DNA from: Halomonas sp. THAF5a
GTDB lineage: Bacteria; Pseudomonadota; Gammaproteobacteria; Pseudomonadales; Halomonadaceae
Length of the DNA: 64,000 bases
Assembly (NCBI RefSeq): GCF_009363755.1
Contig: NZ_CP045417.1
Location: 1,860,001-1,924,000, forward strand
Direction: 5' to 3'
Part shown: piece after piece, positions 48,401-54,941 of the stretch
Layout: every line of letters begins with the position of its first letter
How positions within the stretch are numbered: position 1 is the first letter of the stretch
Position numbers and translations under genes: made by a program
Notes under the pieces: model-generated
The model's input: the letters and a program-made list of their open reading frames with translations, nothing else
Database searches by the model: none
Told to the model about the DNA's origin: nothing

Positions 48401-49979
48401 CGCCGGCGAGGCCATCAATCAGAACCTGAGGGTGCTGCGTCCCTTCGGCCGCTTCCTGGAGCTCGGCAAGCGCGACTTCTACGAGAACACCCATATCGGA
48501 TTACGCCCCTTCCGCAACAACCTCAGCTACTTCGGCATCGATTCCGACCAGCTGATGAAGGCCTGCCCGGAGCTGACTCGCACGCTGTTCACCGAGATGA
48601 TGGCGCTCTTCGAGGACGGCACCTTCACACCGCTGCCCTACACCGCCTTCGGCCATCACCAGGTCGTCGAGGCCTTCCGCTATATGCAGCAGGCCCGCCA
48701 GATCGGCAAGGTGGTGGTGACCCAGGAACACGCACTGGCAGGCTCGGCCCAGCCGGCAGCCACCACGACGCCCTCGCTGAGTCTGCGCGACGACGCCAGC
48801 TACCTGGTCACCGGCGGCCTGGGCGGCTTCGGCCTGCGCACCGCCGAGTGGCTCGCCGATCGAGGCGCCCGGCACCTGATCCTGATCGGCCGACGTGGCC
48901 TGGATGGCCCGGAGGCACGCGAGGGCGTCGCGCGCCTGCAGGCACAGGGCGTCACGGTCACGGCCGCGGCCTGCGACGTCAACGATCGCGAAGCGCTGGC
49001 GGCCCTGCTGGCTCGCTGCCGCGACGAGCTGCCGCCGCTGCGCGGCGTGGTGCATGCCGCCGCCGTCATCGAGGACGCGCTGATCCGCAACCTCGAGGAC
49101 GAGCGACTCGAGCGCGTGCTGGCCCCCAAGGTGGCGGGCGCCCGCCATCTGGATGAGCTGACCCGCGACGACCCGCTGGAGCTCTTCGTGCTCTACTCCT
49201 CGGCGACCACGCTGTTCGGCAACCCCGGCCAGGCCGCCTACGTGGCCGCCAATCACTGGCTCGAGGCACTCGCGGCCGAGCGCCGCGCCCGGGGCCGGCC
49301 GGTCACCTGCGTCCGCTGGGGCGCCATCGAGGACGCCGGCTTCCTGGCACGCCACACCCGCACGCGGGAGGCGCTTCAGGAACGCCTCGGCGGCTCGGCC
49401 CTGCGCGCCGAGGCCGCCCTGGACGTGCTCGAGGCGATGCTCGAAGCATCACGCGAAGGGCAGACTCCTAGCCTCGGCGTGCTCGAGCTGGAGTGGTCCG
49501 CCCTGGCCCGCTTCCTGCCCACGGCAGCGGCGCCGCGATTCAGCGAGATCGCCGGCGCCGCGAGCGGCGACGACCACCAGGACGAGGCCGGACAGGACAT
49601 CGCCCGGCTGATCGCCGAGCTCACGCCGGAAGAACTCCACGCCACGGTGACCGAGCTGCTCAAGGCGGAGCTGGCCAGCATCCTGATGATCGAGGAGGAG
49701 AAGATCGACGTGCACCGCTCGGTCTACGACATGGGCTTCGACTCGCTGATGGGGGTGGAGCTGATGACGGCCATCGAGGCCCGCCTGGGCGTGCGTGTCC
49801 CGGTGATGGTGCTCAGCGAGGCCTCGACCCTCGATCGGCTCGCCGCCGTGCTGATCGAGCGCCTGAGCCGAGACGACGCCCCGGACGATGACGACGAGCT
49901 GGCAGCCCTGGCCGCTCGGCATGGCGCCGAGACACCCAGCGATCACGATACGCCCACGAGCCAGGAGGCGATTTCCTGA
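42477..49979 (+). CDS. Highly reducing type I polyketide synthase without thioesterase
   Basis: 2500 residues from the ATG at 42477 (AGGAGC site; ATGA overlap). Domains in order: KS 1-425 (C172 in DTACSSAL, H307 in HGTGT, H345 in KSNLGH); AT about 528-850 (S627 in GHSVGE; YAFH favours malonyl-CoA); DH about 895-1170 (H928, D1092); a degenerate methyltransferase-like region (LLEAGVGAP at 1389); a KR-like structural half about 1560-1740; ER about 1765-2080 (HGAAGGVGLAAIQ at 1905); KR about 2085-2340 (GGLGGFG at 2113, Y2255); ACP with S2423 in GFDSL. All reductive steps are present, so iterative use would give a saturated acyl chain. The acidic tail has no thioesterase; release needs the next gene. 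Confidence 0.93.
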   Translation: MTRRVALIGVAHRMPGTTPETFWDDLQAEKDLVTQVASDRWSHEAFQHPDRRHPGTSVTFAAGSLGDISGFDAEFFGISPREAAHMDPQQRMLLELTWEAMENAGIAPSRLRGSRCGVYLGIASMDYAYRIADDMAVIDAPTATGNTSSIASNRLSYLFDLQGPSMSVDTACSSALVAFHQACQAIRSGETPMALAGGISLHLHPYGFIIFSKASMLSSSGRCRAFDADGDGYVRSEGAGMFLLKDYDQAVADGDPILAVVAGSAVNTDGHKQGLTVPNADAQVALMRQAYAQAGITPDEIDYLETHGTGTAVGDPIETRAIGEALAQGRQQPLPIGSVKSNLGHLETASGVAGLAKALYSLRHREVPATIGIRRLNPKIRTDEWNLEVVRRPLPLKAEGRLVIGVNSFGFGGANAHVILESPPTPQTPVQTVSDADRPLPLRVTARGSEALAASASALAEHLENAEDSLYGIAHTLYRHREHHRDGLLLFATRREEAARRLAAWSAQDEQNDAGLGIVRGTRLEQAQGPAFVYDGNGCQWETMGRDLLASSQVFASAVDEVDALFEPRAGFSLRAELEGRHREDHDSEDRFARTEIAQPALFAVQVGITRLLAAYGIHPTVVTGHSVGEVAAAWASGALSLADAVRVIHLRSHYQGLTRGQGEMSAVGLGEDDVLALLEGPEYAELSLAGTNSAKGTTVAGPAEALTRLEQALDAQRIFAKRLPLDYAFHSPAMNPIEKDLVAELAGLSPKPSRVPYVSTVTGARLEGEALGPNYWWDNIRQPVRFEAAMASVVEAGTNVLIEIGSHPILRRYLTEALTQADQPGLVIGTLERSRNGAACLERTVGEALLSGIAHDDTPWFPVDSPRVELPRYPWQHRRHWIPGTASAGGLLARHYEHPLLGYRLAQQTLTWESELDTGRHPWLGDHVVGDAAIFPGAGFVELALAVATQWRAPALLDIEELEIQAPLMLDGPHGRTLRLAVEPTDGRLAVRSRETGSDGDWQLHATARIMEQSRGLMLTRRAPTCPRRAPDVTLPDHLTAAARLGLAYGPAFQAIDRAWVEGDEVIGTVYPTEAIEAQRDTLWLHPGILDSAFQLFLPLLDHLEAAQDGLAFVPVRVGRVQFDPAAGAPTLARAKLIKRAPYSFTADFELFDAEGRAVAVLTETRFKALRLTKGDENALSYLDVALTPAPRREGRLPASLAALQAALPKLIDGYADATQRRYAQEVAPLLDRLVEAFAEQALAPELDEGWLSQARYQALAGRHLQARPLLDQLLRLLEDAGRLEADDGGWRLADTDTVAPEAIWQLLIQDYPGQGAAIARVGRFGLHLHELLAGDADAETINLSREGLARFNRDLIGHDGWQAIAAPLAAALMETRAALPTGQRLGLLEAGVGAPILGERLAETLDPDRCDYRILAVGDQAWQQAAALRDRQPRIELETLEAPSTAGAPAELALVSLDITDREGSRRLLEALPERLAPDASLLLVGLTPSAWLDALLATPGLGDEGEPAAGACEREDVIAWLERLGAEEVYPLPLEGETGAYLVHARLPGEPRVEPYALRHRLLVADETQRSLALSLQEALIAQGDNVTLLDAPPMAEHWQALQHAASQEGAALDILDLAAPDTARCRRAAHWARRLETPATETTLWLVTRGVAAMWTATDAVASDDAALWGFGRSLANEADAFEIKLVDLPDDADLPEAADEAIRQALLLELGAPDAENEMVIDAEGRRFATRLRELPAPEQRLAEEDGNGPGAMTLGFPLPGQLRHLSWMPRPLPSPAAGELEVRVEATGLNFRDVMYTLGLLSDEAIENGFAGPTLGLEFAGVVERVGSGVDDLSPGDAVVGFGPASFSDRLIADRQAIAPLPTGLDFAAAATIPTTFFTVYYALKHLARLAPGEHVLIHGAAGGVGLAAIQVARWLGAEIHATVGSDEKRDFLRLLGVERLHDSRALTFAEEILAETDGRGVDVVLNSLAGEAINQNLRVLRPFGRFLELGKRDFYENTHIGLRPFRNNLSYFGIDSDQLMKACPELTRTLFTEMMALFEDGTFTPLPYTAFGHHQVVEAFRYMQQARQIGKVVVTQEHALAGSAQPAATTTPSLSLRDDASYLVTGGLGGFGLRTAEWLADRGARHLILIGRRGLDGPEAREGVARLQAQGVTVTAAACDVNDREALAALLARCRDELPPLRGVVHAAAVIEDALIRNLEDERLERVLAPKVAGARHLDELTRDDPLELFVLYSSATTLFGNPGQAAYVAANHWLEALAAERRARGRPVTCVRWGAIEDAGFLARHTRTREALQERLGGSALRAEAALDVLEAMLEASREGQTPSLGVLELEWSALARFLPTAAAPRFSEIAGAASGDDHQDEAGQDIARLIAELTPEELHATVTELLKAELASILMIEEEKIDVHRSVYDMGFDSLMGVELMTAIEARLGVRVPVMVLSEASTLDRLAAVLIERLSRDDAPDDDDELAALAARHGAETPSDHDTPTSQEAIS

Positions 49980-51322
49980 TGAGCCGCACACGCCACACAT
50001 CGGATCTCAAGCAGCAGCTCCTCGGGGAGGCTCGGGGTCGACGGCGCACGCGTCCCGCCGCCCCTCCGTCCAGGGACGAAGCCCCCGGCGCGCCACCGAG
50101 CACCACCGGCGTCCCTGAGCACCTGACCCGCTTCGACCAGCACCCCGGCTACCAGCAGCTGAGCATGATGCGCGAGGGTGCTCGGCGGCTCGGCCTGACC
50201 GATCCGTTCTTCAAACGCCACGACGGCAACGCCGGAGCAACCACGACGATCCAGGGGCGTGAGTACCTGAACTTCGCCAGCTATAACTACCTCGGCTTCT
50301 CCGGCGATCCCCGCGTCAACCGCGCCGCCCAGGACGCCCTGGAGCGCTACGGCAGCTCGGTCTCCGCCAGTCGGATCGTCTCCGGAGAAAGGCCGATTCA
50401 TGGCGAACTCGAGGCGGCTCTCGCCGAGGCCTACGGCGTGGATGACGCCGTGGCCTTCGTCAGCGGTCACGCCACCAACGTCTCGACCCTCGGCTACCTG
50501 CTCGGCCCGCGCGACCTGGTCCTTCACGACGCCTACGTGCACAACAGCGCCCTGGTCGGGGCGCAGCTCTCCGGCGCCCAGCGCATGGCCTTCGCCCACA
50601 ACGATCCGGCGGCGCTGGAGGACCTGCTGAGCCGTCACCGTCACCGGTTCGAGCGGGTGATGATCGTCATCGAAGGGCTCTACAGCATGGACGGCGACCT
50701 GCCAGACTTGCCGCGCTTCGTCGAGATCAAGCGTCGCCACCAGGCCTGGCTGATGGTGGACGAAGCGCACTCCTTCGGCGTGCTGGGCGAACGTGGCCTG
50801 GGCCTGCGCGAACACTTCGACGTGCCTGCCAGCGACGTGGATATCTGGATGGGCACCCTGAGCAAGACGCTCGCGGGATGCGGCGGCTTCATTGCCGGCT
50901 GCCAGGCGCTGGTAGACACCCTCCGCTACCTGGCGCCAGGGTTTCTCTACAGCGTGGGCATGCCCGCCCAGGTGGCCGCGCCCTCGCTTGCGGCCCTGGC
51001 GTTGATGCGCGAGGAGCCCGAGCGCGCCAGGCGGCTGCGCGAGATCTCGCGGTACTTCCTCGACCGGGCGCGGGACAGGGGACTCGACACCGGCGAGAGC
51101 ATCGGCGCCGCGGTGGTGCCGGTCATCCTCGGCAGCTCACCGCTCGCCGCAAGCGTCTCCCATGCGCTGTTCGAGCGGGGCATCAACGTGCAGCCGATCC
51201 TGCATCCCGCCGTGCCGGAGAAGAGCGCGCGGCTGCGTTTCTTCCTCTCCTGCGATCATACCGAGGCCGATATCGACTGCACCCTCGACGAGTTGACAGC
51301 CATCCTGGCCGCCCACCCCTGA
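49979..51322 (+). CDS. PLP-dependent alpha-oxoamine synthase
   Basis: 447 residues; the ATG at 49979 shares one base with the PKS stop (TGATG). A disordered Arg/Pro-rich N terminus (about 1-60) precedes the fold-type I domain with NYLGFSGDPRV, GERPIHGELE, D261 in DEAHSFGVLG and the PLP lysine K296 in TLSKTLAGCGG. Family members (KBL, BioF, HemA, SPT) condense an acyl thioester with Gly, Ala or Ser and lose CO2. Coupled to a TE-less PKS, it should take the chain from the ACP and release a 2-amino-3-ketone, as oxoamine synthases do in fumonisin-type pathways. The amino acid used is unknown. Confidence 0.92.
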   Translation: MSRTRHTSDLKQQLLGEARGRRRTRPAAPPSRDEAPGAPPSTTGVPEHLTRFDQHPGYQQLSMMREGARRLGLTDPFFKRHDGNAGATTTIQGREYLNFASYNYLGFSGDPRVNRAAQDALERYGSSVSASRIVSGERPIHGELEAALAEAYGVDDAVAFVSGHATNVSTLGYLLGPRDLVLHDAYVHNSALVGAQLSGAQRMAFAHNDPAALEDLLSRHRHRFERVMIVIEGLYSMDGDLPDLPRFVEIKRRHQAWLMVDEAHSFGVLGERGLGLREHFDVPASDVDIWMGTLSKTLAGCGGFIAGCQALVDTLRYLAPGFLYSVGMPAQVAAPSLAALALMREEPERARRLREISRYFLDRARDRGLDTGESIGAAVVPVILGSSPLAASVSHALFERGINVQPILHPAVPEKSARLRFFLSCDHTEADIDCTLDELTAILAAHP

Positions 51323-51636
51323 CAGCAAGCTCGGCGCCGGAGCATCGCAAACGTACGCTGCTCCGGCACCGGACACCCGCTTGGTCACTTAAGTACTATA
51401 TATCTCATAACAATTAATGAGATAACGGAACAGAAACTGCGGCGTTTCCGGCTGGTCTTTCCCCCTAAAAAGACGGTTCTTCCGCGGAAAAACGCCAAAA
51501 TGTAACTTCTTGAAACTGAGTGTTGCTAGCTTGAGGCAAACAGCAGCAGCACTCAGGCCTTGGAGTGAGAACACGGACGAACAAGGCCGCCTGACAGGGA
51601 CGATTCCCTACACCTGTTCGCCTTCGGGAGGTGTCG
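51323..51636. other. AT-richer 314-nt gap after the PKS operon
   Basis: Right after the operon a 9-bp stem GCCGGAGCA/TGCTCCGGC (51336-51344 and 51359-51367) without a T run may mark the operon end. The middle 51380-51540 is much richer in A and T than all neighbours. The remainder up to the GGGAGG site at 51626 should be the leader of the next gene. No convincing ORF. Confidence 0.7.
51401..51424. promoter_or_regulatory. Perfect dyad, possible operator
   Basis: TATCTCAT and ATGAGATA are perfect 8-bp arms around the 8-nt AACAATTA. Too AT-rich and without a T run to be a terminator; the geometry suits a dimeric regulator. Downstream gene at 51637 is the closest candidate target. Confidence 0.4.
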
Positions 51637-52332
51637 ATGAACCGGCACACCGTTCTCGCCCTGGCCTGGCTTTTGATCCCCCCGTCCGTCGCGTTCGATG
51701 CTGAGGCGGCGGAGTTTTACCTCTTCGCGGACGGCGGCATCGCCGAACCCGACCTGGGCACCTTGGACCGCCGACAGCAGCGCCATGTCGCGCGGATGAC
51801 CGGCAACGACGAGGGTGCCCCGGTCAGCGTCGACGATCGCAGCGCCGCGGGCGTCATCGGCGTGGGCCTCCTCCCCTTCCGCCATCTGGCCCTGGAGCTC
51901 AGCTACCACTACCTGGGCGACTACCGGCTCGAGAGCCGGGCGCGGATCGACACGGCCTCGCACCAGCTCGACGCGCGAACCACGACGGACGTCGAGGTGC
52001 GCGGCTGGGGGCTCAGCGGCAAGCTCCTGCTGCCCATCGGCGAGGCCCTGAGTGCCACCGCCACGCTGGGTGTCGCACGGCTAGAGACCGATATCACAGC
52101 CGTGACCACGAGCCGGGGCACCGTCCTCGGCGAATCGATCTCGCGTCGCGAGCGCGACACCTACAGCGTCGAGGACACCGTCGGCATCCTCGGGATCGGC
52201 GCCTGGTACCAATACGGCCCGCACGTCGGCCTGCGACTCGACTACCGCTACCTCGGCGGCTTCGGCCAGGGGGACGATGGCGGCGACAGCGACCTGGACC
52301 TGGTCACCGCCGGGCTGGTCTACGTCTTCTAG
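51637..52332 (+). CDS. Outer-membrane beta-barrel protein
   Basis: 231 residues. ATG at 51637 with GGGAGG five nt upstream; the in-frame GTG at 51631 overlaps that site. A signal peptide (MNRHTVLALAWLLIPPSVAF, cleavage near AEA) leads to an OmpA/OmpW-size barrel: amphipathic strands such as LALELSYHYLGDYRLES and HVGLRLDYRYLGGFG, and a C-terminal strand ending VTAGLVYVF with the Phe that BamA recognises. About eight strands. Role unknown; it follows the lipid-glycan operon but is separated by 314 nt. Confidence 0.85.
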   Translation: MNRHTVLALAWLLIPPSVAFDAEAAEFYLFADGGIAEPDLGTLDRRQQRHVARMTGNDEGAPVSVDDRSAAGVIGVGLLPFRHLALELSYHYLGDYRLESRARIDTASHQLDARTTTDVEVRGWGLSGKLLLPIGEALSATATLGVARLETDITAVTTSRGTVLGESISRRERDTYSVEDTVGILGIGAWYQYGPHVGLRLDYRYLGGFGQGDDGGDSDLDLVTAGLVYVF

Positions 52333-52378
52333 CCGTGTAAACCCATAAGTTTATTCACGGAAAGCCCTAGCTGTAGGG
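52333..52378 (+). terminator. Two hairpins after the barrel gene
   Basis: CCGTG-TAAAC pairs with GTTTA-TT-CACGG (52333-52360, 2-nt bulge), and CCCTA pairs with TAGGG around GCTG (52365-52378). The first follows the stop codon directly. Neither has a strong T run. Confidence 0.5.
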
Positions 52379-52431
52379 TTCCGGATGAACAACCTACCGA
52401 GAGATCACAGCTAGCGGCATGAGCCTGACCA

Positions 52432-52647
52432 TCAGCTGGATGTCGGGGATGGCTCCTGCTCGGCGCCGAGGCGAGCCAATCGCGTCTGTTGATCGCAGTG
52501 GCCGCAGGTGACCATGGTCAGGTTGTTGTCGACCGGCTCAAGCGTGAACTCTTTCCAGTCATTGTTCTGGGCGATTTCGATAGTGCCGCAGTGGCAGGAA
52601 AGGATGCGCCGACCCTGGGGGTCGATAGCGAGTGTGATGGGTCTCAT
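52432..52647 (-). CDS. Small CxC/CxxC protein of unknown function
   Basis: 71 residues from the ATG at 52647 with a GGAGGG site; the frame to 52737 has no start signal. ILSCHCGTIEIAQNN gives a CxC pair and VTCGHCDQQTRL a CxxC pair, about 34 residues apart, which could bind one zinc as a ribbon. The start MRPITLAIDPQGRRI is hydrophilic, so it is cytosolic. I do not recognise a named family. It is convergent with the barrel gene and upstream of no obvious partner. Confidence 0.7.
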   Translation of the reverse strand: MRPITLAIDPQGRRILSCHCGTIEIAQNNDWKEFTLEPVDNNLTMVTCGHCDQQTRLARLGAEQEPSPTSS

Positions 52648-52753
52648 GGGCAATCCCTCCTTGGGCCTGCCTTGAAGATACGCTATCGCGCTGCAGGACT
52701 GCGTAAGAGATCGCGACCGCTGTATGTAAGAGATCACGCAGATTATCCCCCCC

Positions 52754-52795
52754 GGGGTCAGACCCTAACGTTTTCTGAGGGGTCTGACCCCTCAG
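52754..52795. repeat. REP-like palindromes (GGGGTCAGACCC family)
   Basis: A perfect 10-bp-arm palindrome CTGAGGGGTC-T-GACCCCTCAG (52775-52795) is accompanied by an inverted partial copy GGGGTCAGACCC (52754-52765). It lies 6 nt beyond the cysQ stop and could also end its transcript. Confidence 0.75.
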
Positions 52796-52800
52796 GGAAA

Positions 52801-53577
<777 letters not shown>

Positions 53578-53678
53578 GTGATGGTCCCTATCGTGACAAC
53601 CCGACACAGCCGGCCGGGGTTTGATGTTCTTGGGCCCCTTGTTTCGACTAACGATGTCAGCATCGGAGGCTTACCCTT

Positions 53679-53745
53679 GTGGGAGCCGTGCTCGCACGGC
53701 GAAAAAGCAGCGGGCACATAATCGCCGTGCAAGCACGGCTCCCAC
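53679..53745. repeat. Inverted pair of REP-like units
   Basis: GTGGGAGCCGTGCTCGCACG begins the first unit (53679-53702) and the second (53722-53745) is its inverted copy with one mismatch; 19 nt separate them. Each unit also has a short internal GCCGTGC-type dyad. The layout is that of a BIME in the cysQ-GT gap (53578-53848), which holds no gene. Confidence 0.85.
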
Positions 53746-53848
53746 GGATGGCACAGAGCCATCAATGAGTTACGCAAGCCAACGGAGCGACCTGTCCGGC
53801 AATTCGTAGCTAGCAGGCTTCGCCATGCAAGCCGGAGCATCGCTCGGC

Positions 53849-54883
53849 TCAGCTTTCGCCATTCATCCAGTCTGGCATCGTGTGCAATACATGGTGCTGT
53901 GCTGCTTGCGCGGCTGCGACCGCCATCCTGTGAGTCGTCCCGGGGTTGGCCAACAGCCACTCCAGGCCGCGCCGCCACTCGTCTGGATCATCGCCGGCCA
54001 GCAGCCCGTTCACGCCATCCTCGACGATTTCGGTATAGGGGGAGCGCCGCGAGTAGATCCCCACGCCGCCCATGGCCGCAATATCCAGGAACTTGATGAA
54101 GGACTTGCCGCGATTGAACGGGGTATCGAGCAGCGGCGCCAGGCCGATATGCACGCGCCGCCGCGCCTGGTAGGCGCGAAACTTCTGCCAGGAGAGCGGC
54201 GCCGGGCAGCAGGTACGCGGCAGGTCGGCCAGCAAACCCGGCATGTGCTCCCCCAGCATCATCTCGAGTTCGGTATCGCAGCGCTGGCGCTGGATTGCCT
54301 GCAGGGCCGGGGCAATATGGGCCAGATCCGCCCGGTGGGCACGAGTGCCGTGAAACCCGATACGCCAAGGTTGTTCACCGGTCGGTCCGTTCACGAAGTG
54401 CGCCAGTTCCGGAAGCGGCGAAATCAGCGGCGGTGTCATCACCCGCACGTTGCCGTGACGCGGCCTCAGCCGAGCCGCCAGCTGCACGCTGCAGGCCACC
54501 ACCTCATCAGCCAACGCCAGCAGGCGCGCTTGCTGGGCGGCGGCCGACACCATGCGGGCTCGATAGCCCGACGGCAGCGTCTCATTCTCGGCCGCCGCCC
54601 CCAGGTCATCATCGATCAGGTAGACGATGCGCCCGAAGCGGGCTCGCTCTCGCTCGAGCCACTGGAGCGCCACGGCTGGCAGGGTGCGGGAAAGCACCAG
54701 ATTGGCCCCCGGCTGGCGGCTCAACACCCAGCGCGCCAACCGCCAGCGCCAGCCGCGTGCATCCAACCGCCCCACGTCGTGGCCCGCGGAACGCAAACGG
54801 GGCGCAACCGACTCGAGAAAGTAGATATCCTCGGTCGGTCGCGCCCCGTCGCTTAGTACCAGCCAGCGCTCACTATTCACCAC
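53849..54883 (-). CDS. Glycosyltransferase, GT4-like (GT-B fold)
   Basis: 344 residues from a GTG at 54883 with AGAGGTGAG upstream (a second GTG follows at once). The N-terminal lobe has LVLSRTLPAVALQWLERERA and YLIDDDLGAAAENETLP. The C-terminal lobe has RIGFHGTRAHRADLAHI, then GKSFIKFLDIAAMGGVGIYS and IVEDGVNGLLAGDDPDEW, matching the GT4 nucleotide-binding region, although the usual EGxP glutamate is replaced by a KFLDIAAMG version. Last gene of the minus-strand polysaccharide locus. Sugar unknown. Confidence 0.82.
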   Translation of the reverse strand: MVNSERWLVLSDGARPTEDIYFLESVAPRLRSAGHDVGRLDARGWRWRLARWVLSRQPGANLVLSRTLPAVALQWLERERARFGRIVYLIDDDLGAAAENETLPSGYRARMVSAAAQQARLLALADEVVACSVQLAARLRPRHGNVRVMTPPLISPLPELAHFVNGPTGEQPWRIGFHGTRAHRADLAHIAPALQAIQRQRCDTELEMMLGEHMPGLLADLPRTCCPAPLSWQKFRAYQARRRVHIGLAPLLDTPFNRGKSFIKFLDIAAMGGVGIYSRRSPYTEIVEDGVNGLLAGDDPDEWRRGLEWLLANPGTTHRMAVAAAQAAQHHVLHTMPDWMNGES

Positions 54884-54941
54884 TCAGCACTCACCTCTAA
54901 CCATCCACCTCTCACCAACAAAGCGCTCACTATGCACTAGA

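Noticed and set aside
51389..51574. 61-codon minus-strand frame in the AT-rich gap
   Set aside because: No ribosome site, and it overlaps the dyad and likely leader of the barrel gene; unlikely to be a gene.
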